Assembly (NCBI GenBank): GCA_049724395.1
Contig: JAUGWO010000215.1
Span: forward strand, 1 to 22,336
Length of the DNA: 22,336 nucleotides
Source of the DNA: Spongospora subterranea f. sp. subterranea
Lineage: Eukaryota; Endomyxa: Phytomyxea; Phytomyxea; Plasmodiophorida
Direction: 5' to 3'
The translations under genes were made by a program, and so were the position numbers. The notes beneath the pieces are model-generated. The model was not told the DNA's origin. It made no database searches and saw only the letters and a program-made list of their open reading frames with translations. Of the stretch, positions 8,617-18,574 are shown piece by piece (the first letter of the stretch is position 1; the number at the start of each line of letters is the position of its first letter).

Positions 8617-8802
8617 TCAGCATCATGAAGAGGTTTTTGCTCTCCAATCCTGCCAATCAGAGATGGGTCGAGGCTCAAGAGCGCAGGCAGCGAGCGCAAA
8701 GCAATGTTCATGAAGTTTCTCGTTTAGTTCGTCGGGAAATGTTTCCGGAGTTGCATCTGCAGCCTCTGCAGCGACTTGTTAGGGACGACCCTAAACCTAT
8801 TA
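8617..8802. other. Short stretch open on both strands; possible exon
   Basis: On the plus strand an ATG at 8625, shortly after an acceptor-like CTCTTTTCAG, opens a basic helical-looking frame (MKRFLLSNPANQRWVEAQER...) that runs into the copia end repeat. On the minus strand the same bases encode an acidic frame (ADATPETFPDELNEKLHEH...) which would suit an upstream exon of the minus-strand gene. I cannot tell which, if either, is real. Confidence 0.25.
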
Positions 8803-8930
8803 GTATTAACCGTAAGGCGATATTTTCATCTTCCGCATGATTCATGTTGAGTCATTGATAAGCATGACTCAACTATGTGTATTAAACACATCATCAATGA
8901 CAATAAACGTCACTCTTCTATAGTACTCAT
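8803..8930 (+). repeat. Copia end repeat (5' LTR-like)
   Basis: This is identical to 10578-10705. It contains an inner hairpin (TTGAGTCA ... TGACTCAA) and an inner segment starting TGTTGAG and ending ACTCA. The outer 42 bases before TGTTGAG are also shared, so either the LTR lacks the usual TG start or the repeat includes more than the LTR. No obvious tRNA-primer site starting TGG follows it. Confidence 0.75.
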
Positions 8931-8944
8931 TAACGTTACCATCG

Positions 8945-8970
8945 ACCACTACCACTACCACTACCACTAT
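8945..8970 (+). repeat. CCACTA hexamer microsatellite
   Basis: About four units of CCACTA lie in the leader of the copia element between its 5' repeat and the Gag start codon. Confidence 0.8.
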
Positions 8971-10577
8971 CGTCTAATAGATTAAGAGTCCCACCCTGCT
9001 CCAAAATGGTAGAAACCCGCAACGGAAGAAACGACAACAACGTCGACCAACCACAAGATGGAAATACACACAGCCAAACAACCAGCCAGAGTCAAAGACA
9101 GACTCAATCTGCACACTGGCTGACCGAAGAAGTCGACTTACATAAGTACAACTCCGGGTTGAAACTTATACCCCAATTTAACGGCACGAACTGGGACGAG
9201 TTCAAGCGGAAATTGGAAATGCAATTTACCATAATGAGCTTGGATTCCTACCTCGAACACCCACCGAATCCATCCGACCGGATTGAAATCCGAAACGACA
9301 AGTTGGCATCAGCACAGATATGCCTACGCCTGACACAATCGCAGTACAAACAAGTATCAACTTGCAGTACGACAAGTGAGATCTGGAAAAAACTACGGAA
9401 TGTATACGAACAGTCAGCTGAATCGAAAGCATCCAACTTGTTCATCCAATTCATCCACCTGAAGAAATCGACTTCAGAGGCAATGAAAACATATCTGGAC
9501 AAAATTACCGAGCTGTATTACGACCTAAAAGTATATGACATCAGCATCGGGGAAACCGCACTATGTGCAAAAGCCTTAGACGGCTTACCAGAAAATTACC
9601 GACAAATCAAGGCGGCAGCTAGAGCATCTCAGGGTATGACGATGCCAAGGTTAACAAACCTGCTGCTATCTGCAGAACGCGACGAGCAGATCGAGTCAAG
9701 AGCGCCTACACAACAAGACGAATTCAACAACCTAAACACGGAGATGAAGGGTCTACATACAAAGCTGCGAAATAACGGCGGAAATAGGAGGCACTGCACA
9801 AGGTGCAACACAAGCACACACGATACATCACATTGCTGGACTCTCCGAAGGGAAAACACCAAAAAGATGACCACTCGACCCCGAACAAGTACCCGATAAG
9901 AGAGGCGATCGGATGCCTGATGTATCTTGCAAATGCAACCCGCCCGGATATAGCGTACGCAGTCAACTGCGTCAGCCGCTATGTTACATCACCATCACCA
10001 AATCTGTGGAGAGCAATCCAGAAAATTATCAAGTATTTAAACACTACACAAGAACTCGGGCTTCACTTTACAAAAGGTTCATCAACTATCCAAGGATACG
10101 CCGACAGCGATTTTGCCGGTGACAAAAACGACCGCAAATCGACGACTGGATGGATTTACAAAATAGGCAACAATACTATTTCATGGAAAAGTACAAAGCA
10201 GAAAGCGGTAACCTTATCTACCACAGAGGCCGAATATATGGCCGCGTGTGACGCCACAAAGGAAGCGATCTGGTTGCAAGACCTATTAGCGGAACTACGT
10301 ATCATCACAAACAAGAGGTCCATCCTCCATCAGGACAACCAGGGAGCGATTTTTCTTCAAACAAACGACTGCAATAAGTCAAGAACCAAACATGTGGATA
10401 TCAAGTACCATTTTATCCGGGAAAAGATCAAGGAAGGCCGGATCAAAGTCGTATACTGCCCAACTGAAACAATGATTGCGGACCTTTTTACAAAACCATT
10501 GAGCGAGCAGAAGTTCGAAACCCACCGACACAAGATTTTAAACACCGAACTAGCTCCAGATTCAATAGCGAAGGTGC

Positions 10578-10705
10578 GTATTAACCGTAAGGCGATATTT
10601 TCATCTTCCGCATGATTCATGTTGAGTCATTGATAAGCATGACTCAACTATGTGTATTAAACACATCATCAATGACAATAAACGTCACTCTTCTATAGTA
10701 CTCAT
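10578..10705 (+). repeat. Copia end repeat (3' LTR-like)
   Basis: This is identical to 8803-8930. It directly abuts the terminal inverted repeat of the next element with no spacer. Confidence 0.75.
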
Positions 10706-10719
10706 AGGAGGGGTGACAT
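10706..10719 (+). repeat. Terminal inverted repeat, left
   Basis: AGGAGGGGTGACAT pairs with 14364-14377 at 13 of 14 positions. Confidence 0.7.
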
Positions 10720-10738
10720 GCCCTACGCCATATTTTTA

Positions 10739-10852
10739 GGACCCTGGTCCATAAGGTTATAGTTCATGGCCGGTTCCAGGAGGCTCCGCCGCTCAAAACG
10801 GACCTTGGTCCAAACTCAAAAAGGCTCTGGCGGAAGGTTTGGACCGAGGTTC
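10739..10852. promoter_or_regulatory. Left subterminal GGACC-YTGGTCC motifs
   Basis: GGACCCTGGTCC (10739-10750) and GGACCTTGGTCC (10800-10811) are near-perfect 12-base palindromes, and a weaker GGACCGAGGTTC lies at 10841-10852. Related words recur at the right end. Repeated subterminal words at both ends of a DNA transposon are commonly transposase binding sites; that role is inferred here. Confidence 0.5.
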
Positions 10853-10892
10853 TAAGGTACACTGATATCGGTAAAAAAAGGCGCATTTTTTT

Positions 10893-13800
10893 TTAATTTT
10901 CATATTCGAGATGTGAACTTGTGAAACCGTCAACTCTATTGACGCTGACGTTTAAAAAGAACGTTTGCACAGTTTCTTTTGTACAAATATCCGGCAATTC
11001 AACGGAGTATGAATTCGAGACTGCCGATTTTCTAACCAATATACAGTGCAATCGAACATTGTTTGCTTGATTGTCGCTGAGTGGGACTGATTCGATTAAC
11101 CTAAACTTGGAATACCCTTTCTTGAACACAGCTAAAATGAGCCAATTCTTGCCCCCGTGCTTAATGACCCTTCCTCGTGAAACCAAATCGTCACTAGAAA
11201 CATCATGGTGACGCAACCGAGTATACCAGCGCCCTTGTAGTGATCGATGTTGTTGAAGATTCAACGACCGCGAAACACTGTTACTTGGCAAACATTTACT
11301 TGCCGCGACAGCGACGTTGAAGGAAGAATCAAATAGGTGCATCCTCTGCAATAAATCTGAAAACCCGATAATGGAATCGGCATCGAAGCTTTCATTAATT
11401 TCTTGATCAACAGCATCAGGTTCATCGTCAATCTGAGCAGACATGTCTGAGAACTCGAAATCAGTTAGATCAGAAGGCTGTTCCAACGCCCATGCAAGGC
11501 GCGACGAAAGTATTTCCATGATAATTGAATCATCATGTCGAATATGGTCGTTTTGAAGATCTGAGCTCGATTGTTCGGCAACTGAATCATATTTGATGGC
11601 CTTGGTCAATATGCAGCGGAAATGATCGAAGGAAACAATTTCCTGGCAGAATTTCGATTTCTGAAATGAGGCAACGCCAGCAGTGCGAAGTAAGTTAGAC
11701 ATACCAACCGACACTTCATTGATTATCGGTCTAATATATTCGAAAAGACGGCTAGCCACATGATCACGAGGGTTTTCTGGCAGAGTTACTCCAGAATCGT
11801 CTGAATCTGGAATCACGATTCCAGACCTGTACCGCTTCGGGGTATGCCGAGAAATGTTTTCGACAAATGCCGAAAGAGTGCTAAAATACCCTTTTCCATC
11901 GCGACCTCCTACATTGAGGTTGCTATTGCACGCAGACTCAAAAAAACGATGAACCTTGTCCGTGTACTGACAAAAACCACGAACAGTGAATTCCCGATCG
12001 AACATCCGGCATAATCCGAAAACGTGTTCACAAGGCTCCTCGGAGCATAACCTTGGATCAACAACTGCATTATTGGCAAATAAAAACAACGAACCGATAC
12101 AGTGGAGAATAAGGTTAAGCCGAGTGATGCGATGGATGCCAGTAACTGAGTGAAACCAAATCAGGGAACTCCAAACATAGGCGATTCTGACGCGCCGGTC
12201 CAGATTTCGTTCGTTTGTAGCGGAAATAAGCAAACGAAGAAAAACCAGACAAAGTGCAAGACAAGCCTTGTTCTCATTCGGTGCATTTGTTGTTAAAATC
12301 TGAGAAGTCGAAGGATGTTTTTGTAATTTGAATAGTTGACAGGTTACAGTCAGGTTACCTTCTCGACGACTTCAGTCCTGCACAATTGTAAAACCTTGAG
12401 ATCTGAGGCAAAATCTGATAGAACAACTAGATCTTTGCTTAGCGGCGGGTTGCATAGAAGTAAGAGACTGCAATCTAGTGGAGTACTTCCGATGAACTTG
12501 AATTGACCACCAAAGAGTAGAGCTCGCTGAACGGACTTCGCAATGTGATTAGCGTCTGAGGTTGAAACAGTGGCGGACGTGCCATCCATGAAAGATGTCT
12601 ATGAAAGTATTGGAAACCGACATGCCCAGGTCATACTTGCTTACCAAAGACGAAACTAAAAATTCGCGTTCATAAGCGACGCCATCGGTGCAAACACTCA
12701 ACAAATTCAGCCCATCAACATTTTTCACAATATGCACGAGGCTTTTGTTAAAACTATTGTCAGCATCATTTTTTTTACTGGGTCTAGCAGCCACAATGAA
12801 CATTGGCGAAACCCCCTTTGGCACTTTTTGAACAGTGAGAACGCATACCTACAAATAATGAGCGCATGAGAAACAGATATGGATGGACAGAAAATACTTT
12901 GATTTCAGATGCTAACTCCTGGAAAACATCGTTGTCTACGGCGCCTGTATATCCATCAGGGGTTAAGCTGGTATTGTGATGCGGGTATATTCCCCCAACA
13001 ATACAGCCGTACTTCGGCAGTGAAAGAAGAGCTGGGACTACCACTTTTGCATCAAATGACAAAGATACGTTCAGGGTAGATGCATAACCCATTGATCGCA
13101 TTCTGTGAACAAATGATGAAAGTCGAGTAATAATGCTATCAGTATCTAGGGCGATCACATTAATGCCTAAAAAATATGTAAAGGTAAATCAGATTACCAA
13201 ATCAATAAATACAAATTCACCTTGAGCTCCACTGGAAATAGGCTGCATGTGACGCCAAGATGGCCCAGGCAGGTTTCCTGCCACAAGCTTGAACACCTTC
13301 CTTCCGTATGATGCCAGCATTAAATAGAAGTCAATGAGTACAGACTCCAAGGGTGCATTCATATGTCCAGAGGATTTGGTTACCAAAGACCTCATCATAC
13401 ACATTAATAATGATTGTCTGATTTCCGGATTCTTTCGATAAACGTCACCGAATTTCACAATGAATTGGTCTATTCCAATGAGGTCCCCACTTGAACCAAG
13501 ACAGCTATCTTCCGCCGGTAGTCGTTTTTTCAACTCGCGTATAGATTTGACGTAATATAGCCACGATTTGGCACGCATCATCAGTTCTCTCCGTCTGGGA
13601 ATATCGAAATCTCGGGCGTGCAACAAATTTTGCACAGCCTTTATTTCAAGTTCGCATATGGAATGTCGTTCCAAAGCCTTTTCTGCGGCAGAAAAATTAG
13701 CCATTCGTTCAAACCTTTTTCGCATAACCCTATCAGCAAACAAAGTTTTGCATGCATTGCTGATTTTGGATTTCGGCAAGGGTCGTCCATTGCATTGTGT

Positions 13801-14320
13801 AGAATGCACTCGCATAACACCCAACCGTGATGAAAAAACTAATGAAGAATGCGGTGACCCATATTTCTCATACAAGCGAACGTAATCACTTTGGCTTTGC
13901 ATTCCTCCTAGACATTCAACAAGCGGAACTGCTGCAACAGTAACTGAAGGAGTGTCTGATGAGGACATCGCTGTGGATTTGGCGAAATAGTTAGTAATTC
14001 GATTGCAAGCGGAGTTCTGTAATGCTTTTTGATGAGTTGCCGTCCTGTACTAATTACTGTAGAATTTACAACAGCATCGAGGGCAACGCTTACCTGTTAT
14101 GTTCCAATAAACGGCCAACTGCATATAGATGTCGACACAAAACTCGAGTGTTGTCGAGTTTACAGCGAACCCATTCCCCAGATGGGCAAACTTCCACCAG
14201 ATCTGGACTGAGCAATACGGCGTGTTTGATCATGTCCCATGACTTGCAACTATTGTCATTCATTTTATATCCCGCAGAAAATTCTTTGAATATGGACCTT
14301 CGGACCTTGGTAAAAAACAT
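10893..14320 (-). CDS. Transposase, six exons, ~1056 residues, P/THAP9-like DDE type
   Basis: Exons (minus strand) are 14320-14094, 14044-13221, 13166-12898, 12848-12645, 12598-12359 and 12299-10893. All introns are GT...AG, 49, 54, 49, 46 and 59 bases long. The summed exons are 3171 bases with one open frame. The likely nuclear product would cut and join transposon ends. Near the N-terminus is a zinc-finger-like C53-x8-C62-x11-H74-x5-H80, split by the first intron. Candidate catalytic residues are D389 (LSFDAKVV), D495 (CTDG), D523 (SDANHIAK) and E679 (EEPCEHVFG), in the order seen in P-element and THAP9 transposases. The start at 14320 is the first ATG inside the element; 14263 (MNDNSCKSW) is an alternative. 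The C-terminal ~350 residues, with an acidic patch, are unassigned. No stop or frame slip is seen, so it may be active or domesticated. Confidence 0.75.
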
Positions 14321-14351
14321 ATGACCCTGGCCTACCTGTCGAGGACCAAGG
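14294..14351. promoter_or_regulatory. Right subterminal GGACC-type motifs
   Basis: GGACCTTCGGACCTTGGTA (14294-14312), GACCCTGGCC (14323-14332) and GGACCAAGG (14343-14351) echo the left-end palindromes. They surround the start of the transposase gene and could serve in both transposition and control of transcription. Confidence 0.45.
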
Positions 14352-14363
14352 ATTTTCACGGAG

Positions 14364-14377
14364 ATGTCGCCCCTCCT
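14364..14377 (-). repeat. Terminal inverted repeat, right
   Basis: ATGTCGCCCCTCCT is the inverse of the left end with one mismatch. Confidence 0.7.
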
Positions 14378-14427
14378 AAACCAGTCTAGTTTTTTTCGTC
14401 GTCGTCGCACCCGTCGTTTAGCGGTTG

Positions 14428-14447
14428 TCGGGGATCGGTGTCCCCGA
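14428..14447 (+). repeat. Hairpin in the leader of gypsy A
   Basis: TCGGGGA (14428-14434) and TCCCCGA (14441-14447) form a 7-base stem with a 6-base loop, 57 bases before the first Gag codon. It could be a structured RNA leader or chance. Confidence 0.5.
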
Positions 14448-16926
14448 TAGTTGCCGGGCGCAATATTGGCCAATAACGCTTCAACCCAGCACTATCGACG
14501 AAAATGAAGACTAGAAATTCACCTGAACTTGAAGTGACTACTGATATTGATGAGGAGCAAAAAGCGATCTCTGCAACGGCTGAAGCTGCGTCTGACCAGC
14601 AACGACTAATCGAGCTTTTATTCGAGCAAACTCGCCAAAATCAACTTTTGACGGAGCAAATGATGACGTTAATGAAAGGGTTTTCGGATAAATCGAAGTC
14701 GACTGAAAATGTGGTAACTGAAACTTCAAAGCCCATTAATTTTTCAGATTTACCGAAGTTCTCGGAGATTGTTTCATCTGACGATGCCAGTCGATATATG
14801 GGTACTCGAGATGTAAACCTTCTTGATGATTCGGATATTTTAATCACACGAGCTTTCAAATTTTCGTCTTTTAGAAGCCGATTTGAAAGGTTGACCTTGT
14901 CAGCATCCGACGATATGCGTCGAGATGCGTTGTACCGGTGCTTAACTGGAGCGGCTCAAGATCGCGCTTTCAATGAGCCGGTGATGTCGTCGTCGCTTTT
15001 GCTCGATAAGATGGCCGTCTGGTACGCTTCTACTGCTGATCCTGGGACGCTGGAGGATGCCCTCCGAAACAAGTTGGAAAATTCTTTACCGAATGAAAGA
15101 GAATCACTACCGGATTATATTCTAAGATACTCTCAGTATTTCCATCAAGCGAAACAATTTTTACCGGATTTTTCCATGTCTGAGTCAAATTGCTGTCGTT
15201 TATTTCTCCGGACTCTGCGTTTCAAAACGCGGCTTTATGCTGAATTGTTACGACTCAACGCGAGGAAAGTATTGAAGCTGTCGGAAATGTTTGCCTTGAC
15301 AAACGAAGCTTTATCGATATTGAAAGCGATTATTGCTGCAGAAGACGAAGCCTCCAACAACTCCCGATGGAAACAATCGCAACTTCCCAGAGGTCAGTCT
15401 GCTGTGAGAACGTCCCGTCCCCATGTTGCTTTCGACCTTCCTGCTTCGGATAAGCAGGATGTCCGAGTTCGTGAACATTCTCGAATGTCGCGAATCAACA
15501 ACCCTTATCATAACCAGACGACAGTAGAGAAAGAAGGATTTGAAGTTCTACTGTCGTCTGGAAACACTATTTCAGAAACGTTTCGCGCAGCTGTGGATGA
15601 CGGTGCCGATTTGGTAATAATTGGGTCAAACCATTTTCGGAGTCTGTCCACAGTCCCTGTTCGGTCGGAAAAACTTCAATTACGTTTAGCGAATACTACC
15701 TATCTCGCTTGTAAGAAAAGTTGTCTTCTGGATGTCACAATTTTTACTAATGCGGGGCCAATCATAATTCGTTCGCAACGGTTTTATGTAATTGATGACG
15801 AGTATTGGGAAGACCTCTGTTACGCCGATTGGGAATTAATGTTGAATCCCAGCTATGCTCGCTGGCTATCAAAGAAAGTGAAATGGAACCTAATTGCCAC
15901 GATGACATGAACAAGGGCTTTCCGGAAAGTGTTTTGGGAGACAACAATGACGCAGAACTTCGACAAGTCTTAAATGATCCTGTTCAACAAACTGTGAACA
16001 TGGGGGCTCCTCCTGAGTTTTCCAAAGATCTTGGTGTTTTGCATACCGAATGTATTGACATTTTTCGTATTCATCTAGGAAAGGATCCGCCTGTCAAAGT
16101 CACACCCTTGGAGTTAGTTTTGAAACCGGGTTCCATTCCGATTTTTGCGAAACCACCACGTATGTCTCCGTTGGCCTCTCAGTATCTTCAGACGTTACGT
16201 TAGTGCATGAATTAACAGAGTGCAATCTTATCTATCACAACTACCAGTCCTCTTGGGCTCTTCGGGCGTTTGTTGTAAATGCGGAGACGAAACCAAGGAT
16301 GGTGGTGGATATGATTCCAGTGAATAAGTGTCTTCAACCTCAGCAATTTCCGATGCCATACCTGCACACCTTGGGCTCTTACATCTCTGGTTCGTCGTGT
16401 TTTTTCACTCTGCATGCATTTAAAGGTTAATGGCAGCTCCCCGGTTCTGGCTATCTTGAGTGCCAAAGTTTCATTACCCCCTTTGGTGTTTATTCTCCTA
16501 CCAGACTGGCACAGGGAAACAGCAATGGAGTGCTTGCGCTTCAGCGAGGAATGTACGAAATTTTTCACGAAATGGTGCCTAACAAACTTTTAGTATGGCT
16601 TGATGATGTTTTGGGATTCGCCTTGAGTTTTAAAAATCTATTATTGTTTTTAAGAGAGGTTTTTGAAAGATGTCGACAGTTTGGTCTCAAGCTCATTGTC
16701 ATTAAGTGCGAGTTTTTCCTATTATGTGCCAAATGGTGCGGTCGAATATATTCTGCGACGGGTATTAGCCATGATCCCGCTCGAATTCAGGCCTCAATCA
16801 ATTTCCAACTACCAACAACTGGAGCTCATCTCATGCAATTTGTATGTGCAGTGACGTGGCTATCATCATCTATCCCAGATTTTTCATGTGTGATTGCTCC
16901 TTTATTGGAAAACGTTTTCTCAGGTT

Positions 16927-16938
16927 TGACATTGCGGA
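16927..16938. repeat. Target-site duplication, left copy (poly(A) insertion)
   Basis: TGACATTGCGGA recurs exactly at 18202-18213, right after a run of A. Confidence 0.75.
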
Positions 16939-17064
16939 TTACGAAGAGGATGTTTTATCCGATAAAGGCTTTACGAGAGAGGAGAAACCCTCTTAAAAAC
17001 TCCCAGAGGAGAAAACCTCTTTGAACAATCAGCTGGCTTGCAATGAAGGCGACATGTCCTACAG

Positions 17065-17078
17065 CAATGGTGTTCCGT
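17065..17078. repeat. Target-site duplication, left copy (nested LINE)
   Basis: CAATGGTGTTCCGT recurs exactly at 17950-17963, flanking the LINE fragment. Confidence 0.8.
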
Positions 17079-17660
17079 CGTAATCAGATACACATTCACT
17101 ACGTTCCAAGTCATGTCCATTACACAAGTGGCACATCTGACAATGACAACTCGAAAGCTATAGGACGAAGCAATGAAATTGATCAACTAGCAAAAAATGC
17201 GGCGAATATTGGGACCAAAATAGAGCATGCACCATTCCTGTCATCCTTTAAACTACAACTTAAGAAATACGAACGAAGTCAATTAAAACAGTTTTTGAAG
17301 GCGAACGTCAAACGCAGCCACTTCCAAAACTACCCGGATAGAGACCTGTTTCGCAAACTACCAGGTGAATCCATACCACACATGCTAATTAACAGAGCGC
17401 GAACTGGACATAGCAGATGCAGACAGCACCTCAGCAACATTGCAATGGAAAACACGAACAAGTGCAGACACTGCGACAAACATCCCGAAACAATCGAACA
17501 TCAGGTGTTACAATGCGAAGTATTCAAAAAGCGACTCAAGAAATGCAGACGACTTTACAAGACACTACCGGCAACTACTTTCACCACAGCAATCTGGAGC
17601 CACGAGAAGGCCATGACGAAAATTTTGCGAAAAGCTGAAAAAGCAGGCTGCTTTATCTAG
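17079..17660 (+). CDS. LINE ORF2 C-terminus: end of RNase H and a Cys-His motif
   Basis: The frame starts within the RNase H domain (HYVPSHVHYTSG, then NEIDQLAKNA with the last conserved Asp). It continues through a basic region to C-x2-C-x8-H-x4-C at 17463-17516 (CRHC ... H ... C) and ends with TAG. The order RNase H then Cys-His tail is found in several LINE groups such as I/Ingi-like lineages; the clade cannot be fixed from this piece. Reverse transcriptase and endonuclease are absent because of 5' truncation, so the fragment cannot move on its own. Confidence 0.8.
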   Translation, partial: RNQIHIHYVPSHVHYTSGTSDNDNSKAIGRSNEIDQLAKNAANIGTKIEHAPFLSSFKLQLKKYERSQLKQFLKANVKRSHFQNYPDRDLFRKLPGESIPHMLINRARTGHSRCRQHLSNIAMENTNKCRHCDKHPETIEHQVLQCEVFKKRLKKCRRLYKTLPATTFTTAIWSHEKAMTKILRKAEKAGCFI

Positions 17661-17949
17661 ATATGTCTAATCTTTCCTGGGTCTGACCACATGGCCACAA
17701 TGAATGTGGAAGAGTGAGCTGCTTGCAGTAAACTCGAAACTCTGGATAGGCAATGTAATCGGGTGGGGGCAGGTCCCATTCGGTATGGTCGTAGGACAGG
17801 TTATGTTGCTGAATCCAGCTGGTCTAATAGGTTCCTTCATTGGCTACCCAAGCTACTTGTAGCGGCCAGGCGGAAGTAGGGAAAACCTGGTAGTACACAG
17901 GATTACCCGACCCATAAGAACCCGCGAACCTTTGTATACCATACCATAC
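17079..17949 (+). mobile_element. LINE (non-LTR retrotransposon), 5'-truncated
   Basis: The copy starts inside the coding region and runs through the stop at 17658-17660 into a ~290-base 3' untranslated tail that ends in three ATACC units. The tail matches the other copy at 8238-8506. A 14-base target duplication flanks it. The terminal ATACC repeat in place of poly(A) is a family trait and separates this LINE from the poly(A)-tailed insertion it landed in. Confidence 0.85.
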
Positions 17950-17963
17950 CAATGGTGTTCCGT
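17950..17963. repeat. Target-site duplication, right copy (nested LINE)
   Basis: CAATGGTGTTCCGT, identical to 17065-17078. Confidence 0.8.
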
Positions 17964-18201
17964 AAGGAATTTCCCCTGTGTCCCAATGGGTTTCGGGGTT
18001 TTAGTGAGTCGGGTCACCCCAACCTCACACTACCATTGTTTGTAGAGCAGAATCCTGAGCAACATATAGCGAAGGTTCTTATCACAAATGCAGGAGTTTG
18101 TGCCCAGGGATGGCGAGCAATCATCATCTGGCCCTAGAGTAGATATGGGTACTACAGACCTAAAACAAACGAGTTGAACTCAATCACAAAAAAAAAAAAA
18201 A

Positions 18202-18213
18202 TGACATTGCGGA
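18202..18213. repeat. Target-site duplication, right copy (poly(A) insertion)
   Basis: TGACATTGCGGA, identical to 16927-16938. Gypsy A homology resumes here. Confidence 0.75.
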
Positions 18214-18574
18214 CAAACAAATCGGCCGCCCGAGTCGTGCTAAAGGATGTTGGTTGGAATTATGATTTTTCCCAGGCTTTTCAAACTGTTATTGAGACAA
18301 TCAGAGAAGCTGTTACTTTGGCGTATCCAAAGGAAGATTATGTTCCGTGCTAATTTTCCGATGCGAGTAAGCAGTTTTGGATGGTTACGATCACGCAAGT
18401 GCCGTTTGAGGATCTTTCCTTCCTTTTAAGGATCAACGACATGAACCTCTTGCCTTCTGCAGTGGAGAATTTAAACGATCTTCTTTACAATGGTCTGTTC
18501 CTGAGAAAGAAGCGTTCCCAATTCAACATGCGGTCGGCCAGTTCGATTATCTTCTTTGTACAGGGGTGCATAGT

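Larger units (their letters stand above)
8803..10705 (+). mobile_element. Ty1/copia-type element, short derivative, broken
   Basis: The element is bounded by identical 128-base direct repeats. Inside, in order, are a copia-type Gag with a C-x2-C-x4-H-x4-C zinc knuckle (about 9006-9880) and the end of the reverse transcriptase followed by RNase H (about 9880-10560). The latter is recognised by YADSDFAGD, KSTTGW and the copia word STTEAEY. Protease, integrase and most of the reverse transcriptase are not seen, so this is a non-autonomous derivative with about one major break. Identical end repeats suggest a young insertion. No 5-base target duplication was found. Confidence 0.85.
10706..14377 (-). 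mobile_element. DNA transposon, apparently whole, with a spliced P/THAP9-like transposase gene
   Basis: Inverted ends AGGAGGGGTGACAT (10706-10719) and AGGAGGGGCGACAT (reverse complement of 14364-14377) differ at one base and enclose a single minus-strand gene. Each end is followed inward by GGACC-type palindromes. The ends can be read as GGAGGGG flanked by TA (10705-10706 and 14377-14378), which would make TA the target duplication. P-type elements normally duplicate 8 bases, and no 8-base match was found. The element sits directly against the copia repeat on its left and the leader of gypsy A on its right. The superfamily assignment rests on the transposase; a separate lineage is possible. 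Confidence 0.75.
16939..18201 (+). mobile_element. Poly(A)-tailed retro-insertion of unknown origin, carrying a nested LINE
   Basis: The segment lies between 12-base direct repeats and ends in 14 A residues (18188-18201), the signature of a reverse-transcribed polyadenylated RNA. Without the nested LINE it is about 380 bases (16939-17064 plus 17950-18187). Its content matches nothing I know. Short frames read EEDVLSDKGFTREEK near the start and NPEQHIAKVLITNAG near the end. It could be a processed pseudogene of a host gene, a SINE, or the tail of another LINE family. Confidence 0.55.
14378..18573 (+). mobile_element. Ty3/gypsy element A, old, broken and interrupted
   Basis: In order: a leader (14378-14503) with a short hairpin, a Gag-like region (about 14504-15400), a protease-like region (about 15530-15830), reverse transcriptase (about 16040-16926, with the WLDDVLGFA active-site word) and part of RNase H (about 18214-18570). 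The reverse transcriptase resembles gypsy elements of oomycetes. The copy is clearly broken, with several breaks, and is split between reverse transcriptase and RNase H by a poly(A)-tailed insertion that itself holds a LINE. Integrase and LTRs were not seen; gypsy B begins where A stops. It is the oldest layer of this nest. Confidence 0.8.

Noticed and set aside
8791-14384. TAAACC left of the copia element and right of the DNA transposon as a shared target duplication
   Set aside because: The match does not touch either element edge correctly and is short enough to be chance.
14378-14473. Extension of the transposase N-terminus beyond the inverted end (minus-strand frame opening at 14473)
   Set aside because: It would start outside the transposon, in the leader of gypsy A; an ATG inside the element at 14320 is in the same frame.
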